A stretch of DNA of 50,611 nucleotides from Lachnospiraceae bacterium UBA7199 (GCA_002490775.1 DKUR01000085.1:19785-70395), one strand, 5' to 3'; positions 15,388 to 24,827 are shown, counted from the stretch's first letter. Program-made: numbers and translations. The notes: generated from the sequence alone by a model not told the origin.

Positions 15388-17601
15388 TTATTCATTTAAA
15401 AATTTTTTTACTCTTACTTTTTGCCCATTTGTAGTGAATGTAACTGCTCCAGTTTCATATAAAATTAAAATGTTGGAATTATGTTTTTTCAAACGCTCTA
15501 ATAATTCTGCATGGGGATGTCCGTAGGAATTGCCTTTTCCACAGGAAATAACAGCGTAAACCGGATCAGTTAAATACAAAAAATCATCAGGGGTGGAATA
15601 TGCCGAACCATGATGGGAAACCTTTAGTGCTGTAAGTTTTACCTTTTTTTCTCCCTTTTCCAAATATTGAATCATATTTTCTTCCCCGCCGCCCTCTACG
15701 TCTCCGGTAAGCATAACTTTAAACTGCCCATAAACCGCCTCAATTACAAGAGAAGATTCATTTGCTTCGGAAGCTGCATCTCCCTTTACAGGATGCACAC
15801 AAGTAAGTGTCAATCCTCCATCTTTGAGCTGCTGTCCCCTGCCCATATAGGAAAGGGATATCCCGGCGTCGGCAGCTTGCTGCTCTAAGGCAATATAAGC
15901 GGAATTTCTTGTCTCTCTGTCAATATCCGGCAGCACCAGATTTTCTATCCTTATGCCATTTTCCCTGCCAAATTCAATTAATTCCCTGATGCCATTACAA
16001 TGATCCTCATCCGAATGGCTTATAAAAACTGCCTGCAGGCGTGAAACTCCCTGATACTTTAAAAATGGAATGATCCGGTACTTTCCCACACTGCTGACGG
16101 AAGAACTGCCTCCATCAACCAGGTAATAATTTCCATTATCATTAGAAACAAAAATACAATCCCCCTGCCCCACATCCAAAAATGTGATCTCCATTTCTTT
16201 CGAAAATAGTCTTTTTGCCGGACAAAGAAGCAGTACCATAGCAGGTAAAATGATACACCATCTGATGAAAGGTTTTATTTTCTTCTTTGCTGTAATCACA
16301 ATAAACAAAGCCAAAAGATAACCTATGATCTGCCATTTCTCCGGCCTTCCGGCATTTAACAGCAGGCCGGGAAGCCTATCTCCTAAATGCAGAAGTATTT
16401 CTATCAGTCCAAACACCCCTTTGATAAACAATATAAATAAAACTGCAAGGTACGGACATAGGATTTGACATAAAATCATTCCAATGCCTGCCGCCATTAA
16501 AAAGCTCATCACCGGAAGAATCAGCAGATTTAAAAAAACAGAATAAATTGGATATTGATAGTAAAACCATAAATAAATCGGCAGGGTAATGGCACTCATC
16601 CCTAATCCACCAGCAATTGCCCTGACTATAAAGCATCTGTCTTTTACAGCCTCTGTCATAAGCGGCAGCAGCAATCCGATTCCAAATACACAGCCAAAAG
16701 AAAATACAAAACCGCTGTGAAAAAGGAAACGGGGCTGCTGTAAAAGAAGAAGTACTGCTGCAACTGCTGCCGCTGTCAGCATATCATAGGTACGCTCTAA
16801 AATAATAGCCGCCATATGGAGAACAAACATAAAAATTGCCCTAAGCGCCGACACCGTAAATCCTGTCATCACTCCATAAAAAACCATGACTATGGCAGAA
16901 AGTCCTGCCGATATCTTCATAGGAATCCCACATTTTCTAAGAAGCTTGTACAGCCCCATGCCAAGCACAGAAACATGCAGCCCTGATATGGCAAGTATAT
17001 GGGCGATACCGTTTCTTTGATAAAGCGCCTTTAAATCCTTATCAAGATTCCCCTTTTCCCCTAACAGGATCGTCTGCATAAGCGAAGCGGTTTCCTCATC
17101 AAATCCTTCCTGAATTTTCTCCGAAAAAAATACACGCAGTCTGTACATTGCATGGGTAAATTTATGATATTCAATTGTTTTTGCCTGAATTTCCGCCTGA
17201 TTTATGCGGTATGAAATTCCAGAAATCTGGTAATAAGAATAAGCGTCGAATTGTCCCTGATTTGATGCCCGCTCAAAGCAGGAAAGTTTTCCCTCAAGCC
17301 TCACTCTGCTTCCCATTTCAGCTTCCGGCTGATTGGTCTTAAGATAGCATATGACTTTTTCTCCGGGGGGACCTGTATTTACTTCCCCGCCAGCCTCACA
17401 GCCCTTTCTATCAAGATATAAAACCTGTACTGGACCGCCTATTTGCATCACTGTTTCTTTTTTATATACTTTTCCTGTTACAGTGACTTTTTTCCCCTGA
17501 TATTCACTGTAATCTATGTAAGGCGCACTGACCAGATTTATATAAAAGCATAAAAGCACTGCCACTGCCAGACACCCCAGCCCCAATGGGCGTTTTATCA
17601 T
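15388..17601 (-). CDS. comEC: ComEC/Rec2 DNA uptake channel
   Basis: The 737-aa protein is the membrane channel through which single-stranded DNA enters during transformation. Order of parts: first membrane helix and an OB-like DUF4131 region (about 1-170, YQGKKVTVTGKVY), the polytopic competence domain (about 190-470, starting near ILLGEKGNLDKDLKALYQRNG and HILAISGLHVSVLGMGLY), and a C-terminal metallo-beta-lactamase-like domain with FLDVGQGDCIFV, LVDGGSS, ISHSDEDHCNGI and LKVSHHGS. The metal-binding HxxxDH motif is present, so the nuclease-like domain may be active. It follows the GerMN lipoprotein gene by 28 bases in the comEA operon. Whether the organism is transformable cannot be told. 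Confidence 0.95.
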   Translation of the reverse strand: MIKRPLGLGCLAVAVLLCFYINLVSAPYIDYSEYQGKKVTVTGKVYKKETVMQIGGPVQVLYLDRKGCEAGGEVNTGPPGEKVICYLKTNQPEAEMGSRVRLEGKLSCFERASNQGQFDAYSYYQISGISYRINQAEIQAKTIEYHKFTHAMYRLRVFFSEKIQEGFDEETASLMQTILLGEKGNLDKDLKALYQRNGIAHILAISGLHVSVLGMGLYKLLRKCGIPMKISAGLSAIVMVFYGVMTGFTVSALRAIFMFVLHMAAIILERTYDMLTAAAVAAVLLLLQQPRFLFHSGFVFSFGCVFGIGLLLPLMTEAVKDRCFIVRAIAGGLGMSAITLPIYLWFYYQYPIYSVFLNLLILPVMSFLMAAGIGMILCQILCPYLAVLFILFIKGVFGLIEILLHLGDRLPGLLLNAGRPEKWQIIGYLLALFIVITAKKKIKPFIRWCIILPAMVLLLCPAKRLFSKEMEITFLDVGQGDCIFVSNDNGNYYLVDGGSSSVSSVGKYRIIPFLKYQGVSRLQAVFISHSDEDHCNGIRELIEFGRENGIRIENLVLPDIDRETRNSAYIALEQQAADAGISLSYMGRGQQLKDGGLTLTCVHPVKGDAASEANESSLVIEAVYGQFKVMLTGDVEGGGEENMIQYLEKGEKKVKLTALKVSHHGSAYSTPDDFLYLTDPVYAVISCGKGNSYGHPHAELLERLKKHNSNILILYETGAVTFTTNGQKVRVKKFLNE

Positions 17602-17629
17602 ACCTTTACATCCTTTCCTCTCTTAAATT

Positions 17630-18556
17630 CTATTCCACCAGCTCAAGGTTTCTCTCAAAAACGGTACTCAGATTTGTATTTTCCCTATAGGTCACATTGA
17701 TATCACCATTAATAGATATCTGTACTTTGTTCACATTGGATAGTTCCACCAGCGAATTCGTAATCGAATAAATTGTTACATCAGAGGTAACATTATAAAT
17801 CTGTGTCAAAAAAGTACTATCCAGATCCACATAACAAATACCATCCTTCACATTGACGCTAATAATCTTGGTATTGGGATTTATTGTGGGATAAACCTTT
17901 TCATTTTCAAGCGCCCCTATAATCAACTGCTCTACAATCAATCTTTCTGTAGATATATTACTATTATAGACAACAGACCTGGAAATCTTTTTCAGACCAT
18001 CCCCCGTCTCATTTGCCAGATACAAAGAAAGCCTTACTCTTTCATACGTATTAATCTCATCTCCTGCATTATCAATAAATAGGTCAGCACTCATAAATCC
18101 AAGCACTGTTCCTGATGCATCCGTAAGTGGTTCTGATTTGATCTGAAAAGAAACATAGGAAACGCCATCCACCTGCGCCACAGTCCTTACGATTGCTGCT
18201 CTTATCAAAACCTCTGTGGTAACAGGCAGCTGCTTGTAAGCCTCATCAAAACTTAATGTTAACTGTTCTTCCGCCAAAACACTTTTTAAAAGTACCACAT
18301 TACCGGAAATCGGTGCCTTGTATTCCAGTCTTTCAGGTATCACTGACATCTGGGCCAAAAGCTCGTCAATTAAATCCAGCGTATCTGTTGTCTGTGTTAC
18401 ATACTCCTTAGAAAAAATTGCTGTTTCATCGCTATTTACATAATAAACCTTATAGGACTGTGCCTGCGGAGCTTCCTTGGAACGCGCACAGGCACTAAAT
18501 AAAATCATCAGGACTATAATTGTTAATAAATATTTTCCTTTCCTTCTAAGAACCAT
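17630..18556 (-). CDS. GerMN-domain lipoprotein
   Basis: The 308-aa protein is a predicted lipoprotein with lipobox FSAC near residue 23 after a basic start (VLRRKGKY) and hydrophobic core. The mature part contains two GerMN-type repeats (about 35-150 and 170-300), each with a VYPTINPNTKIISVNVKDGICYVDLDSTF-like element; in the second this reads PNTKIISVNVKDGICYVDL. GerMN domains occur in the germination protein GerM and in LpqB. AAAGGAG lies 5 bases before the chosen ATG. The gene follows the histidine kinase gene with about 30 bases between, so it may modulate that sensor at the membrane, as LpqB does for MtrB. That role is inference. Confidence 0.85.
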   Translation of the reverse strand: MVLRRKGKYLLTIIVLMILFSACARSKEAPQAQSYKVYYVNSDETAIFSKEYVTQTTDTLDLIDELLAQMSVIPERLEYKAPISGNVVLLKSVLAEEQLTLSFDEAYKQLPVTTEVLIRAAIVRTVAQVDGVSYVSFQIKSEPLTDASGTVLGFMSADLFIDNAGDEINTYERVRLSLYLANETGDGLKKISRSVVYNSNISTERLIVEQLIIGALENEKVYPTINPNTKIISVNVKDGICYVDLDSTFLTQIYNVTSDVTIYSITNSLVELSNVNKVQISINGDINVTYRENTNLSTVFERNLELVE

Positions 18557-18587
18557 TTCCGCTCCTTTTAATTGTAAGCTGCACATT

Positions 18588-20069
18588 TTATACCAATGAC
18601 CTGGTTAGTGGAATCTTAACGGTAAATACTGTCCCCTCTCCCAAAACACTCTTTGCCTTAATCGAGCCTCGGTGAAGCAGGACTGCATTTCTTGTAATTG
18701 CAAGCCCCAAGCCGGTACCACCGATTTCTCTGGAATGGGATTTATCCACCCGGTAAAACCGTTCATAAATCTGTCCCAGCGCATCTTCTGGTATCCCTAT
18801 GCCTGTATCCTCCACCTGTATGGTAAAAAACTGATGATCTGCATCTAACGTAACCTCAACAGTTCCCTGTTCCCTGTTGTATTTTATTGCATTTTCAACT
18901 AAGTTAGTCAAAATCAATGTTATTTTGACTTCATCCACCTCCGCAAGAATCTCTCTTTTGCTGATCAAAGTTACTTCTACATTATTTTTCCTTGCGATAG
19001 GCCTCAGCCTTTTTAATATAATCTCTGCAAGGTTATTAATATCTATTACACTGATATTAAGCTGTGCCACTGATTTATCCAGCTTCACCAGTGCCAGCAG
19101 ATCATTAATGATCTTATCCTCTCTTTCAATTTCCGCTGCAATATCTACCATAAACTCACGGTATAATTCAGCCGGAACATCCTTTTGCGCCAAAAGAGAA
19201 TCTGCCAGAACCTTAACAGACGTAATAGGCGTTTTCAGTTCATGGGACACATTTGCCACAAATTCCTGTCTGGAATCATCAAGCGCCTTCATTCGCTCAA
19301 ACAGGCTGTTAAAAGCATCTACAATATGTTCTGTTTCCAGGTAATCAGGAACGGAAATCGGATCATTGGTATATCCTTCCTTCACCTCGTTAATTGCCTT
19401 AAAAATCCGGTCAAAGGGGCGGATCAGTATCTGTGCCAGAACCAATGCAATTGCAAAAATACAGATCACCATAATGATCTCTACAATATGTGCCTTTCGG
19501 TTTAAAATATCCATAGTAGTCACAATGGTATCCGTTGAGACGCTTGTCAGCATAACGCCTCTGATAATATCCATACTTTCCTGCTTATCTTCCCCATTAT
19601 TTGAAGGAGATATCGTTTCCACAATAGGAATTGTGATCTCAATAAATCCGTTTACTGAATCATGATTCACTGAATTAGTGCCTTTCATGCATCGGATCAC
19701 TTCCTCGGAAATAACCGTTTTTCCCTCGCTGATCCCATAGGTATCTTTGACTACTTTTAAGGATTCATTAATAATAAGTATACGCCCGTTATACAAATTT
19801 GAAATCTGATCCAGCTCTGCATTGATGACTTCTGATGAAGTGTCTTGTAAATAACTATATGTAATCAGGTGGTTTGCGATAATCCTAAGCTGCGTCTGCA
19901 CATCCAGCGTCCGTACATCAATGGCACGGCTCTCGTAATTTTCCAGTATGCCCACGCGCATGAAGATACTGGGAATCATTCCCGTAAGAAAAATAATGAT
20001 AAACAGGCGCATCTTAAGACTGCGCCATATTTTTAATTTTTTTAGAAATGCTATTATTTTTCCAGCCAT
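18588..20069 (-). CDS. HAMP-containing sensor histidine kinase
   Basis: The 493-aa kinase has a membrane helix at about 21-42, an extracytoplasmic domain (about 43-195), a second helix (about 196-217), a HAMP domain, a HisKA domain with H276 in FVANVSHELKTP, and an ATP-binding domain with NLVENAIKYN, DTGIGIP and GTGLGLAI. It is of the WalK/PhoR/ResE type and should phosphorylate the regulator encoded just upstream. The start is uncertain: a GTG at 20078 sits only two bases from AAAGG, while the ATG at 20069 lies 11 bases away; I chose the ATG. Neighbours are the regulator on one side and the GerMN lipoprotein on the other. Confidence 0.92.
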   Translation of the reverse strand: MAGKIIAFLKKLKIWRSLKMRLFIIIFLTGMIPSIFMRVGILENYESRAIDVRTLDVQTQLRIIANHLITYSYLQDTSSEVINAELDQISNLYNGRILIINESLKVVKDTYGISEGKTVISEEVIRCMKGTNSVNHDSVNGFIEITIPIVETISPSNNGEDKQESMDIIRGVMLTSVSTDTIVTTMDILNRKAHIVEIIMVICIFAIALVLAQILIRPFDRIFKAINEVKEGYTNDPISVPDYLETEHIVDAFNSLFERMKALDDSRQEFVANVSHELKTPITSVKVLADSLLAQKDVPAELYREFMVDIAAEIEREDKIINDLLALVKLDKSVAQLNISVIDINNLAEIILKRLRPIARKNNVEVTLISKREILAEVDEVKITLILTNLVENAIKYNREQGTVEVTLDADHQFFTIQVEDTGIGIPEDALGQIYERFYRVDKSHSREIGGTGLGLAITRNAVLLHRGSIKAKSVLGEGTVFTVKIPLTRSLV

Positions 20070-20103
20070 AAAGGGCACTGCCTTTCAATTTTGCTTTTCA
20101 ACA

Positions 20104-20784
20104 CTATGCAAAATAGTAACCTACTCCCCATTTTGTATGCACATATTTCGGTTCAGAAGGATTTGATTCAATTTTTTCCCGCAGCCTTCTAATATGTACG
20201 TCCACTGTACGCACATCCCCCGGATAGCTGCTTCCCCATACCAGCTTCAGCAGATTTTCTCTGCTATATACCTTATTTGCGTTTACAACAAGAAGCTCCA
20301 AAAGTTCAAACTCTTTTGCCGTCAGGTTGATTTCCCTGCCAGAGATATAAACTCTTCTTCCCTCACAGTCAAGCTTCATGTCTCCGCTTTCAATTACTTT
20401 CTCCACTTCCTTGGGCTTCGGTGATGTACGCCTGATAATTGCCTTAATTCTTGCCTTTACTTCCAAAATATTAAAGGGCTTGGTGATATAATCATCTGCA
20501 CCATATTCCAGCCCCAGGATTTTGTCCATATCCTCACCTTTAGCAGTTAACATAACAATAGGGACACTGGAAAATTCCCTGATATACTGACAAACCTCAA
20601 AACCAGTCAGCTTGGGAAGCATCACATCAAGAAGTATAATATCATACTCCTTGTCCTTTATCATCTCCAAGGCTTCTTCCCCGTCATAAGCGCAGTCTAC
20701 TTCCATCCCGTCCTGCTCAAGGCTGAAACGGATTCCCTTCACAATTAATTTCTCATCATCCACTACCAGAACTTTTTTTGCCAT
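20104..20784 (-). CDS. OmpR-family response regulator
   Basis: The 226-aa regulator begins MAKKVLVVDDEKLIVKG, with acidic pocket D9-D10, phosphoacceptor D53 in LLDVMLPK, and the KPF switch motif (ITKPFN) near residue 103. A winged-helix DNA-binding domain fills about 130-226 (LTAKEFELLELLVVN, VDVHIRRLREKIE, KWGVGYYFA). GGGAG stands four bases before the ATG; 57 open upstream codons overlap comEA in another frame and are ignored. It lies 17 bases after the comEA stop and is followed by its kinase. Target genes are unknown; control of the com operon or of the cell envelope is possible. Confidence 0.94.
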   Translation of the reverse strand: MAKKVLVVDDEKLIVKGIRFSLEQDGMEVDCAYDGEEALEMIKDKEYDIILLDVMLPKLTGFEVCQYIREFSSVPIVMLTAKGEDMDKILGLEYGADDYITKPFNILEVKARIKAIIRRTSPKPKEVEKVIESGDMKLDCEGRRVYISGREINLTAKEFELLELLVVNANKVYSRENLLKLVWGSSYPGDVRTVDVHIRRLREKIESNPSEPKYVHTKWGVGYYFA

Positions 20785-20801
20785 TTCGCTCCCATCCATA
20801 A

Positions 20802-21458
20802 CTATACCGTAATGCTGTCCTTTATTTTTTGAAACAGCCCGTCCTTGATTCCATCCACATTCATGATGTCCTCTATCTTTTGAAATGCTCCGTTCTTTTC
20901 CCTGTAAGCAATGATACTCTTTGCCCTGGTGCTGCCCACGCCTGAAAGCGTGCACAAGAGTTCCTCCCCTGCTGTATTAATGTTAACCAGCGTACTTTCT
21001 GCCGGCAAAGCTGCCCCGCTGACACCCTGCCATTTTCCGGCACTGCCGGCCAAATCTGTTTCTTCCTTTGTGGGCACATAAAGCTTCATGCCATCAAAAA
21101 GGCGGTCAGCCTGATTTAAGTAATCCTGATCGGCCTCTTCACAAAACCCGCCAGCTTTTTCTATTGCCTGATAAATCCGGCTGTCCGCTTCCAACATATA
21201 AATTCCAGGATTTTGAACTGCACCACAAATATGTACCACATAAGTTTCTTCTACAGTCGTATCTTGAAGATCTTCTTCCTCTGTCTGCTCCCTGACTGTC
21301 GTTTCTTTCCCTGCTTCTATACAGTCCTCTTCACCTACAGGAAGAAGCAGTAATTCTTCCTGCTGTTTTTCTCTGCTTCCACAGCCCGAAAATAAACAGC
21401 CGGCTAAAAGAAAAATTCCTGCTGCCACATATATTTTATATTTCATCGCTACATCCAT
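20802..21458 (-). CDS. comEA: ComEA-like DNA-binding lipoprotein
   Basis: The 218-aa protein would bind incoming double-stranded DNA at the cell surface. It has a lipoprotein signal with lipobox FSGC near residue 26, an acidic linker (about 32-70), a SLBB domain (about 72-133: VVHICGAVQNPGIYML, LNQADRLFDGMKLYVP), and a C-terminal helix-hairpin-helix pair (about 155-218: VNINTAGEELLCTLSGVGSTRAKSIIAYRE). Most ComEA proteins use an N-terminal membrane anchor; a cysteine lipobox is a modest variation. Two ATGs four codons apart could serve as start. It is the first gene of the operon with the two-component system and comEC and has its own strong promoter. Confidence 0.92.
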   Translation of the reverse strand: MDVAMKYKIYVAAGIFLLAGCLFSGCGSREKQQEELLLLPVGEEDCIEAGKETTVREQTEEEDLQDTTVEETYVVHICGAVQNPGIYMLEADSRIYQAIEKAGGFCEEADQDYLNQADRLFDGMKLYVPTKEETDLAGSAGKWQGVSGAALPAESTLVNINTAGEELLCTLSGVGSTRAKSIIAYREKNGAFQKIEDIMNVDGIKDGLFQKIKDSITV

Positions 21459-21539
21459 TCCTTTCCTGCATGAGCCATTCCATTAAAAACAGGCTCAATT
21501 TTTTGCAGACAAGAAAGCCCCTTATAACGATTCCCTATC

Positions 21540-21568
21540 ATTGTAAAATAAATTCCAGTGATTGACAA
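21540..21568 (-). promoter_or_regulatory. Promoter of the comEA operon
   Basis: On the minus strand TTGTCA (21563-21568), a 17-base spacer and TACAAT (21540-21545) each match the consensus at 5 of 6 positions. The transcript would have a leader of about 75 bases, in which GAGCC and GGCTC (21470-21501) can form a small stem. Confidence 0.65.
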
Positions 21569-21586
21569 GCCAAAACTTCTCCGATT

Positions 21587-22018
21587 TTATTCCCATTTGA
21601 AAATAACAATGCCTGCAATCGCTACCACCATACCGATTACTTTCCGCCATTCTAAAGGCTGTTTTTCCACACCAAACCAGCCAAAAATTTCTATCACATA
21701 AGCCACAATAAGCTGGGCAATTACAATCAGCATAACTGCTCTGGCAGGGCCTAACATATCCATGCTCTTAATTACAGTATAAGTAATAAAGGCTCCAATT
21801 GCTCCCCCCAAAAGCATATATTTAGGTTCTACCTTAAATAGCGCAGAAAAAGAGGAACGGTCTGCAAACAGCCACGCGCCCAAACAAACCAAAAGTGCAG
21901 TAAGCTGCACAAATGCATTTGCCACCCAGATACTTGACGACTTTGTAACCTGTGTGTTAAATACTCCCTGGACACTCATAAGTGCACCTGAAATCAACGC
22001 AATAAAAAATCCAATCAT
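21587..22018 (-). CDS. DMT-superfamily transporter, YdcZ (DUF606) family
   Basis: At 143 aa with about five membrane helices this is a half-size drug/metabolite-type transporter of the YdcZ family (MIGFFIALISGALMSVQGVFN, then MLIVIAQLIVAYVIEIFGWFG and VIGMVVAIAGIVIF). Such proteins may act as pairs or dimers, but only one is encoded here. GAGGAGG lies 6 bases before the ATG. It comes 65 bases after the orphan binding protein that follows argD, so it may sit at the end of the arginine operon. Its substrate is unknown. Confidence 0.88.
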   Translation of the reverse strand: MIGFFIALISGALMSVQGVFNTQVTKSSSIWVANAFVQLTALLVCLGAWLFADRSSFSALFKVEPKYMLLGGAIGAFITYTVIKSMDMLGPARAVMLIVIAQLIVAYVIEIFGWFGVEKQPLEWRKVIGMVVAIAGIVIFKWE

Positions 22019-22083
22019 ACAAGCCTCCTCAAATTACATTTCTAATTTCAGCATACCCATATGATTGGAACTTTATTCAGTTT

Positions 22084-23604
22084 CTATTCTTCAGCAAAGC
22101 CTTCCTCGGAATATTCCTCCTCTTCCGGTTCAGTTTCCGGCTCCTTAATATATTCCTCCTCATAGGCTTCTCCAGTCACCTGCTCCATGATCTGCTCCGA
22201 TAATTCTTTCAGCTTTTCATTTGCATCCGCTCCATTCCAGACCTCAGAAAACAACACCTCAAGCTGTACCCAGAAATTACTGGTTTCTATCATCTTGGGC
22301 ATGGATATGGATTTCTCATACTCCGCTGCAAACATGGCAAGGGCTTCATAGCCATATTCCACATTTTTTGCCGCCGAAACCTTTCCGCCCCTTGCATATA
22401 AAATATCATTATATTGGGTGGTAAGAAATTTGGCAAAATCATTGGCAGCCTCTTTATTTGCAGAATATCCGTTTACAACCACGCAGCTTGTCATGGAAAG
22501 AGATCTGCTGGGTTTTCCCTCATCAATATCAGGCACAAGGGCAATCCCATAATCATAAGCTAAAAGTCCATCTGCCCTGGCATCCTCCAGCTTAAATACC
22601 GCATCTGTAGTTGCTATCGTAAACACGGTCTTGCCTGCCATAAATTCATCCAATATGGCTTCATAATCAATTTCACTGGTGTCTATGGAAAAAAACTGAT
22701 TCAACTCCTGATATACCCGTAGGCTTTCAATGGTTTCCAGATTATAAATATCTATCTGTCCAGTATTCCAGCCGGCTTCTCCGCCCATGTTCAAAGTATT
22801 TCCCACAAAAAAATAATTGTAAAAAATATCTGTTACATCCCATTTAAACACACCTTCCACCTGCTCTGGTGCATCATATTCGTCTGCAAAGGTTTCAATA
22901 TCCTTAATCGTGTCTGGAAGAATTTCCTTTATTCTTGCCTCAATCTGCTCTTCAGTAAACCGCTCATCTGCTGCTGTTCCTTCAGATTCTACAGCGCTTT
23001 CCTGTACCTGCCCGCTTTCTTCAGCCGGCTGGCTTTCCTCCGCCCGGGCCTGGGCTGCTTCTCCTTCTGCCAGATCGGCTTCTGCTTCCAACTGACCTTT
23101 GGCCATATCCTCCAGGTAAGTCCTGTTGTACAAAAGACCGCTTGTCTCAAAATAGAAAGGATATCCAATCACCTTATCTTTATAAGTTGCCGCCTGCAGT
23201 CCGGTTTTTAAATATGCTTCCTCCATAGCGCCGCCGGGAAATGCCACCTCACTGGCAAGTCCAGCAAGATATGCTTTTTCCAGAGAATCATGTCCCAATA
23301 TATAAAGATCCGGCGTGTTTGATTCCAACGACGCCTGATTAATGCTTTCCAAATATTCAAGGGCCGGCTGTAAAACCGGTACAATTCTTACATCATGGTT
23401 TTCATTGTAGGCTACTGCTGCACCAGTCAGGTAAGAAGTCAGCATTTCATCCGTATACCAAAGATAAAGGGTTTCCTTGCCACCAGAAAACACAGTCTCT
23501 TCCTGCTTTTCACTTATGGTAAGCCCCGATCTGGCAATTCCAAAAACTGCGGCTGCGGCAATCGCAATAATTCCTGCTGCTTTCAGTCGTTTTTTCAGAC
23601 TCAT
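22084..23604 (-). CDS. Orphan membrane-anchored solute-binding protein with acidic insert
   Basis: The 506-aa protein has the fold signature of family 1 extracellular solute-binding proteins (ETLYLWYTDEMLTSYLTGAAVAYN near 44-66; YPFYFETSGLLYNRTYL near 148-163). Three points are odd. It lacks a lipobox cysteine: the N-terminus MSLKKRLKAAGIIAIAAAAV reads as an uncleaved or ordinary signal anchor. An Ala/Glu-rich insert fills about 168-216, just after the RTYLEDM element. It ends in a strongly acidic tail (about 480-506). No permease or ATPase is encoded beside it. It starts 14 bases after argD, with GGAGTG as ribosome binding site, so it should be made together with arginine enzymes. Substrate unknown; it might be a sensor or partner rather than an import component. 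Confidence 0.8.
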   Translation of the reverse strand: MSLKKRLKAAGIIAIAAAAVFGIARSGLTISEKQEETVFSGGKETLYLWYTDEMLTSYLTGAAVAYNENHDVRIVPVLQPALEYLESINQASLESNTPDLYILGHDSLEKAYLAGLASEVAFPGGAMEEAYLKTGLQAATYKDKVIGYPFYFETSGLLYNRTYLEDMAKGQLEAEADLAEGEAAQARAEESQPAEESGQVQESAVESEGTAADERFTEEQIEARIKEILPDTIKDIETFADEYDAPEQVEGVFKWDVTDIFYNYFFVGNTLNMGGEAGWNTGQIDIYNLETIESLRVYQELNQFFSIDTSEIDYEAILDEFMAGKTVFTIATTDAVFKLEDARADGLLAYDYGIALVPDIDEGKPSRSLSMTSCVVVNGYSANKEAANDFAKFLTTQYNDILYARGGKVSAAKNVEYGYEALAMFAAEYEKSISMPKMIETSNFWVQLEVLFSEVWNGADANEKLKELSEQIMEQVTGEAYEEEYIKEPETEPEEEEYSEEGFAEE

Positions 23605-23618
23605 TTTTCACTCCATTT

Positions 23619-24827
23619 CTATGCCTGATGAGCAATTTCATCCAGGCAGGTTTTTAAAATGACAATCATGTCATCAATATTTTTCTTTGTAATAATAAGA
23701 GGCGGTACAAAACGAATAATATTAGTGCCTGCATTGATCAGGATCAATCCTTTTTCAAGGGCCTTCGTTATGATATCCCCTACCGGCCTGTTAAATACAA
23801 GCCCCTGCATCAGTCCTAACCCCCGCCTTGTATCAATAAAATCATATTGAGAAACAAGTTCATCCAGTTTTTCCTCCAGATAACTTCCTGTTTCTTTCAC
23901 ATTATCTATTATATGGTTCTCCTCAAATAAATCAAGTACAACATTGATCGCTGCCGCTGCCAAAGGATTTCCCCCATAGGTGGTCCCATGATCGCCGCTT
24001 GTAAGGGAATTTGCCCCCACCTTTTCTGTCATCATAAATGCACCTACGGGTATGCCGCACCCTAATGCCTTTGCAGTCGTCATGATATCCGGCTTCACGC
24101 CATATTTCTGCCATGCATACATATAACCTGTCCGCCCCATACCGCATTGAATTTCATCCAAAATCAACAGAATGTCTTTTTCTTCACAAAGTGCCTTTAC
24201 CTGCTTTAAAAAGTTTTCTTCTGCCGGAAAGATTCCACCTTCTCCCTGTACAGTTTCAAAAAGGATTGCACAAGTCTTATCCGTCACGTTAGAAAGCACA
24301 CTTTTAAAATCATTCATTTTGGCAAAGCGGATATTCCCGATCATAGGCTCAAAAGCTTCCCGGTACTTAGGATTACCCGTTACTGACAATGCCCCCATCG
24401 TTCTTCCATGAAAAGAGTGCTCCATAGCAATGATCTCATGATCCGTTCTTCCATCCTTCAAATATGCATACTTTCTGGCGGCCTTAATGGCACCTTCCAC
24501 AGCTTCTGCACCGCTGTTTGTAAAAAATACCCGATCCATTTGGGAAACCTTTTTCATTTTCTTAGCCGCCTCAATGGCAGGCACATTATAGTAATAATTG
24601 GATGTATGAATAACCTTGTCAATCTGCGCTTTCAAGGCATCATTATAGGTTTGATTGTTGTAGCCAAGAGCAAAAACTGCAATACCTGCACAAAAATCCA
24701 GATACTTTTTCCCTTCAATATCGTAAAGATATACGCCTTCGCCTTTATCCAGCACCACCTGATAGCGGTTATAAGTATGAAGCAGCGCCTGCTCTGCCTC
24801 TTCAATATATTGCTTCATTGTTTCCAT
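23619..24827 (-). CDS. argD: Acetylornithine aminotransferase
   Basis: The 402-aa PLP-dependent class III aminotransferase converts N-acetylglutamate semialdehyde to N-acetylornithine. Family marks include GKKYLDFCAGIAVFALGYNN, FFTNSGAEAVEGAIKAARKY, HSFHGRTMGALSVTG, LDEIQCGMGRTG and the PLP lysine in TTAKALGCGIP. The start is the ATG 12 bases after GGAGAG, giving a protein beginning METMKQYIEEAEQALLHTYNRY; a more upstream start has no ribosome binding site. It comes 69 bases after argB and 14 bases before the orphan binding-protein gene. Related class III enzymes (succinylornithine or GABA aminotransferases) are less likely beside argJ and argB. Confidence 0.95.
   Translation of the reverse strand: METMKQYIEEAEQALLHTYNRYQVVLDKGEGVYLYDIEGKKYLDFCAGIAVFALGYNNQTYNDALKAQIDKVIHTSNYYYNVPAIEAAKKMKKVSQMDRVFFTNSGAEAVEGAIKAARKYAYLKDGRTDHEIIAMEHSFHGRTMGALSVTGNPKYREAFEPMIGNIRFAKMNDFKSVLSNVTDKTCAILFETVQGEGGIFPAEENFLKQVKALCEEKDILLILDEIQCGMGRTGYMYAWQKYGVKPDIMTTAKALGCGIPVGAFMMTEKVGANSLTSGDHGTTYGGNPLAAAAINVVLDLFEENHIIDNVKETGSYLEEKLDELVSQYDFIDTRRGLGLMQGLVFNRPVGDIITKALEKGLILINAGTNIIRFVPPLIITKKNIDDMIVILKTCLDEIAHQA

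Noticed and set aside
15194..15388. Upstream extension of HolA by 65 codons
   Set aside because: The frame crosses the palindromic element, the residues do not look like HolA, and a good ribosome binding site marks the ATG at 15193.
18877..19344. 155-codon plus-strand frame opposite the histidine kinase
   Set aside because: Pure antisense shadow; the opposite strand carries conserved kinase motifs.
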